A model generated the notes under the pieces. That model made no database searches. It saw nothing but the letters and a program-made list of their open reading frames with translations, and had not been told where the DNA came from. DNA of 64,000 bases, taken from positions 1,302,001-1,366,000 of the forward strand of contig NZ_CP080410.1 in assembly GCF_019448255.1 (NCBI RefSeq). The letters are read 5' to 3'. Shown in pieces: positions 34,393 through 43,963 of this stretch. The stretch's first letter is position 1; each line of letters opens with the position of its first letter. A program made the translations under genes and the position numbers. The stretch comes from Qipengyuania flava. GTDB taxonomy: Bacteria; Pseudomonadota; Alphaproteobacteria; Sphingomonadales; Sphingomonadaceae.

Positions 34393-35027
34393 CACCAGCC
34401 CCATTCCTTCTCGCGGTACCATTTCGTGATCACGTATTTCAGGCCCTTGCGCACTTTCATGCCGTGATGAAGCGTGTTGGGATTCTCGCTCCCGTCGGGG
34501 CGCATGTTGTTCCAGCACACCAGCTTTCCCGCCTCGGGCTGGAAGGTCTTCTTGACTGCCTTGAACCGTGTCGCGCCGCCGGCCTCGACATCGTTTAGAT
34601 AGACCATGAAGGTCCAGGTCCGCTGGCCCGCGACCGAACAATACTTTTCCCAATCCTGCCCGCCGCGATTGAAGTAGTCGCAGTGCGCCTTGAACTCCTG
34701 CCCGACATCATAGCGCTGGCCCTGGACCGGCTCGCCATGGGCCCTGTCGATCCCGTTCAGCGCCTCGAACAGCGCTTCGAGCCGTTGCACTGCGGGCTCA
34801 TCGGCAGACAGGTCGCAGGTCTCGCTGGTGCGGAAATAGCGGTCATCGCCCGCATCGGCGAGGGTGGAGGGCCGCCGGTCCTGTTCGATTAGCGCGATCA
34901 GCTCCTCGCGCAGGTCCGCGGGCACGAAGTCGCGCAACTGGAATAGCTCGATCTTCTCGCTCGGCACACGCTGCACGCCGCTGTGTGAAAGCAGTTTCTC
35001 TGCCGAAGATTCGCCCGGTCCCGTCAT
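34392..35027 (-). CDS. 2-oxoglutarate-Fe(II) oxygenase, prolyl 4-hydroxylase-like
   Basis: About 211 residues from ATG 35027. The double-stranded beta-helix carries AHCDYF (H-x-D iron ligands), later LHHGMKVRKGLKYVITKWYRE (distal His and 2OG-binding Lys) and WTFMVYLNDVEAGGATRF. These are all features of the P4Hc family that hydroxylates protein prolines or small molecules. The substrate is unknown. Its stop shares a base with the start of the GFA gene. Confidence 0.88.
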   Translation of the reverse strand: MTGPGESSAEKLLSHSGVQRVPSEKIELFQLRDFVPADLREELIALIEQDRRPSTLADAGDDRYFRTSETCDLSADEPAVQRLEALFEALNGIDRAHGEPVQGQRYDVGQEFKAHCDYFNRGGQDWEKYCSVAGQRTWTFMVYLNDVEAGGATRFKAVKKTFQPEAGKLVCWNNMRPDGSENPNTLHHGMKVRKGLKYVITKWYREKEWGW

Positions 35028-35159
35028 GCGCCCAGTGATAGCGCCCCGCGAAGCGGCGGCAACCGCGAAAGAAAATTGCGTCCACTGCCCCGATGCGCGT
35101 TTTTCGCTTCCCAATCCCGGCTCATTGTGCAACAGGCACGCGCCGTTGCGCAGGGCGGG

Positions 35160-35187
35160 TTGACGCTGTCACCGCGAGGCGTATCAG
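35160..35187 (+). promoter_or_regulatory. Promoter of tRNA-His
   Basis: TTGACG (35160-35165), a 16-bp spacer and TATCAG (35182-35187). The predicted start near 35194 is about 25 bases before the mature tRNA. Confidence 0.6.
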
Positions 35188-35218
35188 GCCTGCTTCCCGG
35201 ACGGTTCCGGGGGCATGT

Positions 35219-35296
35219 GGCGATCGTAGCTCAGTTGGTTAGAGCGCCGGTTTGTGGTACCGGAGGTCGCGGGTTCGAACCCCGTCGATCGCCCCA
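35219..35296 (+). tRNA. tRNA-His (GTG anticodon)
   Basis: Cloverleaf visible: acceptor GCGATCG (35220-35226) pairs with CGATCGC (35286-35292). The extra G-1 (35219) faces C73 (35293), the histidine identity pair. The D-arm contains AGCTCAGTTGGTTAGAGC, the anticodon stem CCGGT/ACCGG encloses GTG, and the T-arm is GCGGG TTCGAAC CCCGT. The CCA is encoded (35294-35296). Confidence 0.97.
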
Positions 35297-35346
35297 TTTT
35301 TCCCCTCATCTGCCGTCCATAACAGCTCTTTGGGGGCACGCACGGC

Positions 35347-36411
35347 ATGACGGCTTTCTGGACCGAAGCGGATTTTGACGACCACGAACTCGTTCAGGTG
35401 GTTCGCGACGCGAAGAGCGGTCTGACGGCGATTATCGCGCTGCATTCCACCCATCTCGGCCCCGGCGCCGGCGGCACGCGCTTCTGGCACTACGCCGAAC
35501 CTGCGGACGCAATGCGCGATGCGCTGCGCCTGTCGCGCGGCATGAGCTACAAGAACGCCATGGCCGGCCTGCCCATGGGCGGCGGCAAGGCCGTGATCCT
35601 GGCGGACAAGGACAGGACCAAGACGCCGGAAATGCTCGCAGCCTTCGCCGACGCGGTCGAAGGGCTCGGCGGGCGTTACGTGACCGCCGAAGATGTCGGC
35701 ATTTCGGAAGCCGACATGGCCGCCGTTGCCGAGCGTACCCAGCATGTCTCGGGTCTCCCGGTCGAAGGCGAGGACGCCGCTGGCGGTGATCCGGGTCCCT
35801 TTACCGCCCTTGGCATCTTCCTCGGCATCAAGGCCGCCGTGCAGCACAAGATGGGCAAGGACAGCGTCGAAGGCGTGCATGTCGCCCTGCAGGGCACCGG
35901 CAGCGTCGGCGGCGGCGTTGCCCGTTTGCTGGCGCGCGATGGCGCGAAGCTTACCCTTTCGGACATCCACGAAGACCGCGCCGAAGCTCTGGCTGCGGAA
36001 CTCGGCGCGGAAACGGCTGCGCCCGATGCGATCATGTCGGTCGCCTGCGATGTGTTCAGCCCCAACGCGCTTGGTGCGATCCTCGATGATGAGGGCATTG
36101 CCCGTCTCGATTGCCAGATCGTTGCCGGCGGCGCCAACAACCAGCTTCGCCGGCCCGAACACGGCCCGATGCTGGCGAAGCGCGGCATCCTCTACGCGCC
36201 CGATTACGTCATCAACGCGGGCGGCATCATCTCGGTCACGCTCGAGTATCTGTGCCGCAAGGACAAGGCGCCCTGCGACATCAACGAAGTGCGCAAGCGC
36301 ATCGCGCTGATCCCCGGCCGCCTCGAGCAGATCTGGCAGGAAAGCGACGCCAGCGGCGTCTCGCCCGACCAGGTTGCCGACCGCATGGCGCAGGAACTCA
36401 TCGGCCGTTGA
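35347..36411 (+). CDS. Leucine/Glu/Phe/Val-type amino acid dehydrogenase
   Basis: 354 residues, the size of leucine dehydrogenase. The N-terminal catalytic domain has GPGAGGTRFWHY and the active-site LPMGGGKAVI with the catalytic lysine; the Rossmann domain has LQGTGSVGGGVARLL. It oxidatively deaminates branched-chain amino acids with NAD+. The gene stands alone after tRNA-His. The exact amino-acid preference is not certain from sequence. Confidence 0.92.
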   Translation: MTAFWTEADFDDHELVQVVRDAKSGLTAIIALHSTHLGPGAGGTRFWHYAEPADAMRDALRLSRGMSYKNAMAGLPMGGGKAVILADKDRTKTPEMLAAFADAVEGLGGRYVTAEDVGISEADMAAVAERTQHVSGLPVEGEDAAGGDPGPFTALGIFLGIKAAVQHKMGKDSVEGVHVALQGTGSVGGGVARLLARDGAKLTLSDIHEDRAEALAAELGAETAAPDAIMSVACDVFSPNALGAILDDEGIARLDCQIVAGGANNQLRRPEHGPMLAKRGILYAPDYVINAGGIISVTLEYLCRKDKAPCDINEVRKRIALIPGRLEQIWQESDASGVSPDQVADRMAQELIGR

Positions 36412-36471
36412 AACTGCGCCCTTGCGACGCCGGGAGAGCGCTGCCAAAGCGGGTCTGAACGGTAATAGTCG

Positions 36472-37194
36472 ATGCATGGTTTCGCCAATCCCAAGCGCTT
36501 TCTGTCCCTCGCGCGCTGGCTGACGCCGCTGCTGCTTGGCAGCGGGCTGCTGCTTGTGGCGGGCTCGCTTTACTGGGGCCTGTTCCAGGTCCCTCCCGAC
36601 CGCCTGATGGGCGAGACGGTGCGCATCCTGTTCCTGCATGTTCCGTCGGCCTGGCTCGGCATGGGTGGATGGACCGCTATTGCCATTTCCAGTCTCGTCT
36701 TTCTTGTCTGGCGGCATCCGCTGGCCGCGCTCGCGGCGCGGGCCGCTGCCGTCCCGGGCCTCGTCTTCACCGTCATCTGTCTCGCCACCGGATCGATCTG
36801 GGGGCGCCCGACCTGGGGCACATGGTGGGTGTGGGACGGGCGGCTGACCAGCATGCTTGTGCTGGCGTTCCTCTACCTCGCCTATATCGCGCTGGCGCAG
36901 GCCGCCGAGCGTGAGGGCGTCTCGCCTCGCATCCCGGCCATTTTCGGTCTGCTGGGGGCGATCAACATCCCGATCATCAATCGCAGCGTCGTATGGTGGA
37001 ACTCGCTCCACCAGCCGCCCAGCATCACCATGGGCAAGAGCGCGATCGACCCTGAATTTCTCGTGCCGCTGCTCGTCGCCGTGATCGGCTTCTCCCTGCT
37101 GTTCGGCGGCGTAGTGCTCGCACGGATGCGGGCGCTGCTCGCCGATATCCAGGCCGAAGCGCGCCTGCGCCGCAAGGCGATGGAGGCGGCGTGA
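36472..37194 (+). CDS. ccmC: Heme exporter permease CcmC
   Basis: 240 residues, six membrane helices, with the tryptophan-rich heme-handling loop WGRPTWGTWWVWDGRLTS. Conserved histidines flank it, in LHVPSAW and the SLHQPPS segment. It loads heme onto CcmE in the periplasm. It is the first gene of a tightly overlapping ccmCDEFGHI run; ccmA and ccmB are not in this window. Confidence 0.96.
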   Translation: MHGFANPKRFLSLARWLTPLLLGSGLLLVAGSLYWGLFQVPPDRLMGETVRILFLHVPSAWLGMGGWTAIAISSLVFLVWRHPLAALAARAAAVPGLVFTVICLATGSIWGRPTWGTWWVWDGRLTSMLVLAFLYLAYIALAQAAEREGVSPRIPAIFGLLGAINIPIINRSVVWWNSLHQPPSITMGKSAIDPEFLVPLLVAVIGFSLLFGGVVLARMRALLADIQAEARLRRKAMEAA

Positions 37195-37334
37195 TGCGCG
37201 AGGCGCTGGACCAGTGGGATTTCGTGATTGCAGCCTACGCCGTGGGTGTGCTGGGCACGCTTGCTATGATCGTGTGGGCTTGGGCCGATATGAAACGCGC
37301 TGAGAAACGGCGCGAGGAGAGCCGGAAGAAGTGA
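37194..37334 (+). CDS. ccmD: Cytochrome c maturation protein CcmD
   Basis: 46 residues, too short for most gene callers. Its ATG shares a base with the ccmC stop (TGATG) and its stop overlaps the ccmE GTG. One membrane helix (FVIAAYAVGVLGTLAMIVWAW) is followed by a charged tail (KRAEKRREESRKK), the standard CcmD layout. It helps release holo-CcmE from the CcmABC complex. Confidence 0.9.
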   Translation: MREALDQWDFVIAAYAVGVLGTLAMIVWAWADMKRAEKRREESRKK

Positions 37335-37801
37335 GCGCGCTCAAACCGAAACACCAGCGGCTGGTCCTAGTCGTGCTGGCGCTTGTGGCGCTGGTCGGGG
37401 CAGGGCTTCTGGCCGCCTACGCTCTGCGCAACCAGGCGAATTATTTCTACCTGCCCGAGCAGATGCTCGCCGATCCGCCCGAAGTGGGCCAGGCCGTGCG
37501 GCTTGGCGGCATGGTCGAGCCCGGCTCGCTTGAGACCGCGGCCGATGGCATCACCCTGACCTTCGCAGTGACGGGCAATGACAATGCGCGCGTTCCGGTG
37601 CGCTTTGCCGGCATTGCGCCCGACCTCTTCGTGGAAGGGTCCGGCGTTGTTGCCGAAGGGCGGCTCGGCGCTGACGGGACCTTCGTTGCCGACAATCTGC
37701 TGGCGAAGCACGACGAGAATTACATCCCCCGCGAGTTGCAGGAGATGGAGCAGCACGAAGCGGCGCGCATGGCGGAAGAAACGACGGTCGGCCTCGAATG
37801 A
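37331..37801 (+). CDS. ccmE: Heme chaperone CcmE
   Basis: 156 residues from GTG 37331, overlapping ccmD by 4 bp. N-terminal anchor helix (about residues 10-30), an OB-fold domain and the covalent heme attachment motif HDENY with His127 and Tyr131. It carries heme from CcmC to the CcmF/H ligase. The extended C-terminal tail after the motif is charged. Confidence 0.96.
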   Translation: MSALKPKHQRLVLVVLALVALVGAGLLAAYALRNQANYFYLPEQMLADPPEVGQAVRLGGMVEPGSLETAADGITLTFAVTGNDNARVPVRFAGIAPDLFVEGSGVVAEGRLGADGTFVADNLLAKHDENYIPRELQEMEQHEAARMAEETTVGLE

Positions 37802-39753
37802 TCGCCGAACTCGGTCTCGCTGCCCTGTGGCTCGCTGCGGCGCTCGCCGCGCTGCAGATGATCGCGGGCTTCCTCGCGGTTCGTGACGGCGGCGAAAGCG
37901 CGCTGGCGCAGCTGATCCGACCGGCCGCCATCGTCCAGGGCGCTCTGGTGACCTTCTCCTTTGCCATGCTGGTCTGGCTGTTCGCCATTACCGACCTTTC
38001 GGTAAAGCTTGTCGCGACGAATTCCCACTCGATGAAGCCGCTGATCTTCAAGCTTTCCGGCAGCTTCGGGAACCACGAAGGGTCGATGCTTCTGTGGGTC
38101 ATGGTCATGGGCCTTGCCGGCGGCCTGATCGCGCTGGTCGAACGCCGCCTGCCCGAGCGCACGATGAACGCGACGCTTGCCGCGCAGGGCGTGGTGAGCG
38201 TGGGTTTCTACGCATTCCTGTTGCTGAGCTCGAACCCGTTCGAGCGCCTGCCGACACCGCCTGCCGAAGGCATGGGCCTCAACCCGCTGCTGCAGGACAT
38301 CGGCCTCGTGTTCCATCCGCCGACGCTTTATCTTGGCTATGTCGGCCTGTCGGTCGCCTTCAGCTTTGCCGTGGGCGCGTTGTTGACGCGGCAGGTTACC
38401 CCCGATTTTGCCCGCGCAATGCGCCCCTGGATCCTCGGCGCCTGGGTGCTGCTGACCATTGGCATCATCGCTGGGAGCTACTGGGCCTATTACGAGCTGG
38501 GCTGGGGCGGCTGGTGGTTCTGGGATCCGGTCGAAAACGCCTCGCTCATGCCCTGGCTCGCCGCGACCGCGCTGCTGCATTCGGCCAGCGTCCTTGCCAG
38601 CCGCGACGCGCTGCGCACCTGGACGATCATGCTGGGCGTGGTTGCCTTCTCGATGAGCATGGTCGGCACCTTCCTTGTCCGCTCGGGTATCCTGACCAGC
38701 GTGCACGCTTTTGCCGTCGATCCGGAGCGCGGATCCTTCATCCTCTTGCTCCTCGCCATCTACATCGGCGGCGCACTGCTGCTGTTTGCCCTGCGCGCAG
38801 GCACGATCAGCGAAGGCCAGCGCTTCTCCGTCGCGAGCCGCGAAGGCGCACTGGTGTTCAACAATGTGATGCTGAGCGCGATCCTCGCCATCGTGCTTCT
38901 CGGCACGCTCTACCCGCTGCTGACCGAGGCATTCGATGTGCGCGTTTCCGTCGGTCCCCCGTATTTCAACCCGGTCGGGGCGATATTCACCCTGCCGATG
39001 CTGGCGGTGATGGCGGTCGGTCCGCTGCTGCGCTGGCGGCAGGACCGGATGGACCGGATCGGCAAGGAAATTGCGCTGTTTGCCGCGCTTGTCCTGGCCG
39101 CGCTGATCCTCACCAGCCTGCTGGCGGACATCGCCATCCTGCCGCTGCTTGGCCTTGCCCTTGGCTTGGGCCTTGCCGTGGCGAGCCTCCTGCCGCTGCG
39201 CGGCCGCAAGCTTTCGCGCACGCCGCTTTCCACTTGGGGCATGGTGGTCGCCCACTTCGGCGTTGCCGTCGCGCTCATCGGCATGGCGAGCGAAAGCGCC
39301 TTCACCAGCGAACGCCTTGCCGCGGTCGAGGAAGGCGGCACCACCACCGTCGGGCCCTGGACCATCACGCTCGAAGCCGTGGAACCCGTGGCCGGCCCGA
39401 ACTGGACCGCGATCCAGGGCCGGATGACCGCCCGCTACAATGACGGCGAAGCGCGGCAGGTTGCACCCCAGGCGCGCAATTTCTGGGCGCCCTTGCAGCA
39501 GACGACGGAAAGCGCGCTGGTGACGCGATGGAACGGCCAGCTCTACGCCGTGATGGGCGACCGCGCGCCCGATGGCCGCTGGCAGGTGCGCCTGTGGTGG
39601 AAGCCCTTTGTGACGCTCATCTGGTACGGCGGCTTGATCGTGGCGCTGGGCGGCGTGCTGGCGCTTATCGGACGGGTTCTCAGCGATCTTCGTCACCGGC
39701 GCCTTGCCGCGCGCATTGCCGAACGCCGCGCTGACCGGGAGGCCATGGCATGA
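37798..39753 (+). CDS. ccmF: Heme lyase subunit CcmF
   Basis: 651 residues with about 13-15 membrane helices. The WWD domain GWGGWWFWDPVENASLMPW and paired histidine regions (FHPPTLYLGY and LLHSASVLASRD) bind heme and holo-CcmE. It overlaps ccmE and the ccmG gene by 4 bp each. Catalyses thioether bond formation to apocytochrome c together with CcmH and CcmI. Confidence 0.97.
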   Translation: MIAELGLAALWLAAALAALQMIAGFLAVRDGGESALAQLIRPAAIVQGALVTFSFAMLVWLFAITDLSVKLVATNSHSMKPLIFKLSGSFGNHEGSMLLWVMVMGLAGGLIALVERRLPERTMNATLAAQGVVSVGFYAFLLLSSNPFERLPTPPAEGMGLNPLLQDIGLVFHPPTLYLGYVGLSVAFSFAVGALLTRQVTPDFARAMRPWILGAWVLLTIGIIAGSYWAYYELGWGGWWFWDPVENASLMPWLAATALLHSASVLASRDALRTWTIMLGVVAFSMSMVGTFLVRSGILTSVHAFAVDPERGSFILLLLAIYIGGALLLFALRAGTISEGQRFSVASREGALVFNNVMLSAILAIVLLGTLYPLLTEAFDVRVSVGPPYFNPVGAIFTLPMLAVMAVGPLLRWRQDRMDRIGKEIALFAALVLAALILTSLLADIAILPLLGLALGLGLAVASLLPLRGRKLSRTPLSTWGMVVAHFGVAVALIGMASESAFTSERLAAVEEGGTTTVGPWTITLEAVEPVAGPNWTAIQGRMTARYNDGEARQVAPQARNFWAPLQQTTESALVTRWNGQLYAVMGDRAPDGRWQVRLWWKPFVTLIWYGGLIVALGGVLALIGRVLSDLRHRRLAARIAERRADREAMA

Positions 39754-40274
39754 GCTGGCGCGTGTGGGTTCCACTATTCGCCTTTGCGCTGTTCCTCGGC
39801 CTTGCGGGCTACCAACTGACGCAGCCGAAGGATGAGTTCGTCGAAAGCCGCATGGTCGGACGCGAATTGCCCTATTTCGACCTGCCGCCCGCGATGGATG
39901 GCGTGGCAGGCGCGACGAATGCGGACTTTGCCGACGGCACGCCCAAGCTGCTGAACATCTGGGCGAGCTGGTGCCTGCCGTGCATTGCCGAGGCCCCGCA
40001 TCTTGAAGCGCTGAAGGAGCAGGGCGTCGAGATCATCGGGGTCGCCATCCGCGACCGGCCCGAAGATGTCACTCGCTTCCTCGCACAGCATGGCAATCCC
40101 TATACGCGCATTGCCGCCGACGACTTGTCCGAGGTGCAGCTTGCGATTGGCTCTTCGGGCGTGCCCGAAACCTTCGTCATCGATGGCGAGGGGGTGATCC
40201 GGTACCAGCACATCGGAGATATCCGCGCAAACGACGTGCCGATCCTGCTGGCCGAGCTGGAGAAAGCCCGATGA
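39750..40274 (+). CDS. ccmG: Thiol:disulfide oxidoreductase CcmG/DsbE
   Basis: 174 residues. N-terminal membrane anchor (about 5-22), then a thioredoxin domain with NIWASWCLPCIAEAP (Cys75 and Cys78) and the cis-proline SSGVPETFVIDG. It keeps apocytochrome c cysteines reduced. Overlaps both neighbours by 4 bp. Confidence 0.96.
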   Translation: MSWRVWVPLFAFALFLGLAGYQLTQPKDEFVESRMVGRELPYFDLPPAMDGVAGATNADFADGTPKLLNIWASWCLPCIAEAPHLEALKEQGVEIIGVAIRDRPEDVTRFLAQHGNPYTRIAADDLSEVQLAIGSSGVPETFVIDGEGVIRYQHIGDIRANDVPILLAELEKAR

Positions 40275-40678
40275 TCCGCGCACTCCTCGCAGCGCTGCTG
40301 GTGGCCCTGTGTGCACCGGCCATCGCCCAGCAGACCATGCCTCCGGCGCCCTTCGCCTACCGCCAGCTCGACGATCCCGCGCAGGAAGCCGCCGCGCAGG
40401 AGCTGATGGAGACGCTGCGCTGCCTCAAGTGCCAGTCGCAATCGATCGCGGACAGCGATGCGCCCATGGCCGGCGATATGCGCCACCAGGTGCGCATCCG
40501 GATCGCTGCGGGCGAGAATCCCGAAGATGTGCGCGCCTGGCTGGTCGAGCGCTACGGCGACTACGTCAGCTACAAACCGGAGATCAACGCGGCGACCTGG
40601 CCGCTGTTTGCCATTCCGGTGGCCCTGATCCTGCTTGCGCTCGGGGTGCTGCTTAGCCGCTACCGGAGGCGCGCATGA
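40271..40678 (+). CDS. ccmH: Cytochrome c maturation protein CcmH (CycL type)
   Basis: 135 residues: signal peptide, a short three-helix domain with the redox pair LRCLKCQSQS (Cys51, Cys54), and a C-terminal membrane helix (about 110-130). It reduces or holds apocytochrome during heme ligation. This is the short single-domain form, with the CcmI part as a separate downstream gene that overlaps it by 4 bp. Confidence 0.94.
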   Translation: MIRALLAALLVALCAPAIAQQTMPPAPFAYRQLDDPAQEAAAQELMETLRCLKCQSQSIADSDAPMAGDMRHQVRIRIAAGENPEDVRAWLVERYGDYVSYKPEINAATWPLFAIPVALILLALGVLLSRYRRRA

Positions 40679-41319
40679 CCTGGCTTCCGGTCCTTCTCCT
40701 GGCGGTCCTCGTTTTCGGGCTGGCGGTGGTGCTTCTCAAAATTCCGCGCACTCTGTGGATGCTGTTTGGCTCTACCCTGCTGTTCGGTCTTGCCGGCTAC
40801 GCGATGCAGGGCAATCCGGGGCAGGCCGCATCTCCCGCCGCGCCGAGTATCGAAGCAGCTTCGCAAACGGGCGAGCTGATGGTCGAGGCGCGGCGTGAAT
40901 TCTATTCGGAAAGCCAGCTTCCTTCGCGATTTGTGGTCACGGCAGACGCCTTTACGCGCCGCGGCCAGCACGAGCAGGCAGCCAACTTCCTGCGCAACGC
41001 CGTTGCCGAGAACCCGAACGACGGAGAAGCGTGGATCGCGCTGGGCAACGCGCTGGTCGAACACGCGGATGGCCAGCTGACGGCCGCCGCCCTTTTCGCC
41101 TTTTCGCGGGCCGAGCAGGTCGCGCCCCGTAACCCCGCGCCGACCTACTTCCTCGGCCTGTCCTATCTGCGGGCGGGCGAGCCGGGCCGGACCCTCGCGC
41201 TATGGCGCGAGCTGCTCGAAAGCGCGCCCGAGGACGCACCCTGGAGGCCCGCCCTCGAGGCCCGACTCGCACGGCTGCAGGACATTCTCGGGATGCCGGC
41301 GTCGCAGATTCCGGAATAA
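40675..41319 (+). CDS. ccmI: TPR protein of cytochrome c maturation, CcmI-like
   Basis: 214 residues. Two N-terminal membrane segments (about 4-22 and 26-42) are followed by tetratricopeptide repeats (FTRRGQHEQAANFLRNAVAENPNDGEAWIALGNAL..., then APTYFLGLSYLRAGEPGRTLALW). It captures apocytochrome c C-terminal ends for the lyase. It closes the ccm operon, overlapping ccmH by 4 bp. Confidence 0.88.
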   Translation: MTWLPVLLLAVLVFGLAVVLLKIPRTLWMLFGSTLLFGLAGYAMQGNPGQAASPAAPSIEAASQTGELMVEARREFYSESQLPSRFVVTADAFTRRGQHEQAANFLRNAVAENPNDGEAWIALGNALVEHADGQLTAAALFAFSRAEQVAPRNPAPTYFLGLSYLRAGEPGRTLALWRELLESAPEDAPWRPALEARLARLQDILGMPASQIPE

Positions 41320-41434
41320 GGCGTTACAAAGCAGAAACTTGCCTCGCGTGTTGCGGGTGCGAAGCCTTGCTGCTAGTTCCCGCGCCTTCGCCGCCATGGT
41401 GGAGTGACCCGATGCAATCGGAATCCAATCTTTC

Positions 41435-43378
41435 ATGAACGACACCGCGCCAGCGCTAGACCCGATCCCCGAGGGCGACTCCGCCAAGGGGCAGCATGGT
41501 CATGGCCATTCCGGATCCAAGGCCGCCTTGGCCGTGGGCGCAATCGGCGTGGTCTTCGGCGACATCGGTACGAGCCCGCTCTACGCGTTCCGCGAAACCT
41601 TTGCCGGAGCGGCGAACATTGCGATCGACCGCCTGCATGTGCTCGGCGTCGTCAGCCTGATTTTCTGGTCGATGGTGATCGTGGTGGCCCTGCAATATGT
41701 CACCATTCTGATGCGGGCGGACAACAAGGGGCAGGGCGGCAGCCTCGCCCTGATCGCGCTGATCAGCCGCCATATCGGCCAGACGAAATACGCCTGGCTG
41801 GTCGTCTTGCTGGGCGTTTTTGCGACCTCGCTGTTCTACGGCGACAGCATGATCACGCCGGCGATCTCGGTGCTCTCCGCGGTCGAAGGCCTGACCGTCG
41901 TCGATCCTGGCCTGCAATCCTACGTCATTCCGATCGCCCTGGTGCTGCTGGTATGCCTGTTTGTCCTGCAGCAACGCGGGACCGCCAAGGTCGGCGCGCT
42001 GTTCGCGCCGGTGATGATCGTCTGGTTCGCGACGCTTGCCGGGCTGGGCCTTAACCAGATCATCCAGCACCCCGAGATCCTGTGGGCGCTCAATCCCTAT
42101 TACGCGGTGATGTTCTTCGTCACCGACGGGTTCGTCGCCTTCCTCGCGATGGGCGCCGTGGTGCTGGCAGTCACCGGTTCCGAGGCGCTCTATTCGGACA
42201 TGGGGCACTTCGGGCGCGGTCCGATGCGCCTTTCCTGGTTCGGTTTCGTGATGCCGTGCCTGCTGCTCAACTACTTCGGGCAGGGAGCCATGATCGCTTC
42301 GCTTCCGCCCGAGCAGGCAGCCGAAGTGGTTCGCAACCCGTTCTTCTTGCTGGCAGCTGAGGAATTCCGCCTGCCGCTGGTGATCCTCGCTACCGTGGCG
42401 ACCTTCATCGCCAGCCAGGCGGTCATCTCGGGCGCGTTCAGCATTACCCACCAGGCCATGCAGCTGGGCTTCATGCCGCGCATGACGATCCGCCACACCA
42501 GCGAGACCGAGGCGGGCCAGATCTATATCCCGGTGATCAACTGGGCGCTGATGGTGGCGGTCATCATCCTCGTGCTGACCTTCCAGAGCTCGTCCAACCT
42601 CGCCGCTGCTTACGGCATTGCCGTGACCGGCGCGGTCACGATCGATACGCTGCTGATGGGCGTCTTGTTCGTTGGCGTTTGGAAGTGGAAATGGTGGTAC
42701 GCCGCCCCCGTGGTGATCTTCTTCCTGATCATCGACGGGGCCTATTTCGCGGCAAACCTGTTCAAGGTTCCACAGGGCGGCTGGTTCCCGCTGGTCGTGG
42801 GCCTTGTAGCCTTCACCCTGCTCACCACCTGGGCGCGCGGGCGCAAGCTGATGCGCGACCGGATGAGCGAGACCGCGCTGCCGATCGAGATCTTCGCCAA
42901 GAGCGCCAAGAATTCCGCCACGCGCGTGCCGGGCACGGCCATCTTCATGGCCAGCCAGACCGCCGGCGTGCCTTCGGCGCTGCTGCACAACATCAAGCAC
43001 AACAAGGTGCTGCACGAACGCGTGGTGATCCTGACCGTGCTGATCGCCGATACGCCCTATGTCGACGCGAGCGAGCGGTGCGAGATGCAGGACCTTGGCG
43101 ACGGCTTCTACCGCGCGATCCTGCACTACGGCTTCATGCAGGAAACCGACGTGCCGCAGGGGCTGAAGGAAATGACCCGCTGCGGCGGTGAGTTCGACAT
43201 GATGCACACCAGCTTCTTCCTGAGCCGCCAGACCCTGCTGCCGAGCGACAAGCCCGGCATGCCGATCTGGCGCGAGAAGATCTTCGCGTGGATGCTGCGC
43301 AACGCGGCGACGGCGATGGACTTCTTCCGCCTGCCGACCAACCGTGTGGTGGAGCTGGGGAGCCAGGTGGAGATTTAG
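41435..43378 (+). CDS. kup: Potassium uptake protein Kup
   Basis: 647 residues, full-length KUP/HAK/KT transporter. The signature [19 protein letters not shown] begins the membrane domain, followed by about 12 helices, [16 protein letters not shown] and [20 protein letters not shown] cytoplasmic C-terminal domain follows after about residue 450. It imports K+ with protons. About 115 bp separates it from the ccm operon. Confidence 0.96.
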   Translation: MNDTAPALDPIPEGDSAKGQHGHGHSGSKAALAVGAIGVVFGDIGTSPLYAFRETFAGAANIAIDRLHVLGVVSLIFWSMVIVVALQYVTILMRADNKGQGGSLALIALISRHIGQTKYAWLVVLLGVFATSLFYGDSMITPAISVLSAVEGLTVVDPGLQSYVIPIALVLLVCLFVLQQRGTAKVGALFAPVMIVWFATLAGLGLNQIIQHPEILWALNPYYAVMFFVTDGFVAFLAMGAVVLAVTGSEALYSDMGHFGRGPMRLSWFGFVMPCLLLNYFGQGAMIASLPPEQAAEVVRNPFFLLAAEEFRLPLVILATVATFIASQAVISGAFSITHQAMQLGFMPRMTIRHTSETEAGQIYIPVINWALMVAVIILVLTFQSSSNLAAAYGIAVTGAVTIDTLLMGVLFVGVWKWKWWYAAPVVIFFLIIDGAYFAANLFKVPQGGWFPLVVGLVAFTLLTTWARGRKLMRDRMSETALPIEIFAKSAKNSATRVPGTAIFMASQTAGVPSALLHNIKHNKVLHERVVILTVLIADTPYVDASERCEMQDLGDGFYRAILHYGFMQETDVPQGLKEMTRCGGEFDMMHTSFFLSRQTLLPSDKPGMPIWREKIFAWMLRNAATAMDFFRLPTNRVVELGSQVEI

Positions 43379-43427
43379 CTCCGGTAGAAGAAAGCGGTCA
43401 TTCTGCTAGCGACCCGCATCCGGCCGT

Positions 43428-43868
43428 CTAGTGTGGCCCGTTACATTCTGGTTCTGAGAGTGTTTGAGGAGGTGCGCTCAGATGAATTGTGACGACGCTG
43501 CACCCCCCGCCTAGCCTCACAGGTAAATCGAATTCGGTTGGAACCCACTTCTTATCGCCCGCGTCCGCGATTCCATAGTCCGCTTGGTCGCAAGGATACT
43601 CGCCATGGCCTTGGCGTTCACATTCCGCCTTGACCATCTTCCGCCATTCTTGACTGTTTGGAAAGTGCATCACGAAGATGCCCTCTACCGAGCCGTCCTC
43701 GTGCTCGAAGTAATACTGAGAGTAATCGGCAACGGGATTTACAGGTAGCTCGCTATCCAGAACCGCAGCCTCCATTCGATCCGGAACGTGATTGTCCTTA
43801 GGCACCCCACAGCCTACTACGCAAAAACAAGAGAATATCTTTAGAAGTGTTCGCACTTCGCGTGCCAT
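43428..43868 (-). CDS. Hypothetical lipoprotein, lower G+C than neighbours
   Basis: 146 residues with a lipobox (FCVVGC, Cys20), several further cysteines (ECERQGHGEYPC, GGGCSVV, PECNGPH) and no family I recognise. The codon choice is visibly more AT-rich than in kup or yciB, which flank it, suggesting recent acquisition. It probably faces the periplasm. Confidence 0.6.
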   Translation of the reverse strand: MAREVRTLLKIFSCFCVVGCGVPKDNHVPDRMEAAVLDSELPVNPVADYSQYYFEHEDGSVEGIFVMHFPNSQEWRKMVKAECERQGHGEYPCDQADYGIADAGDKKWVPTEFDLPVRLGGGCSVVTIHLSAPPQTLSEPECNGPH

Positions 43869-43963
43869 TTTCGCCTAGCCAATCGGTGTGAGCGCACCCT
43901 AGCTTTTCACAACGAGCAGCGAAAGCGGATTGGCAGTTTGCCACCCACGAGTGGACATTTACC

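Noticed and set aside
37720-39774. 684-codon minus-strand frame opposite ccmE and ccmF
   Set aside because: Charged low-complexity translation typical of antisense frames in GC-rich DNA; it conflicts with the WWD-domain CcmF.
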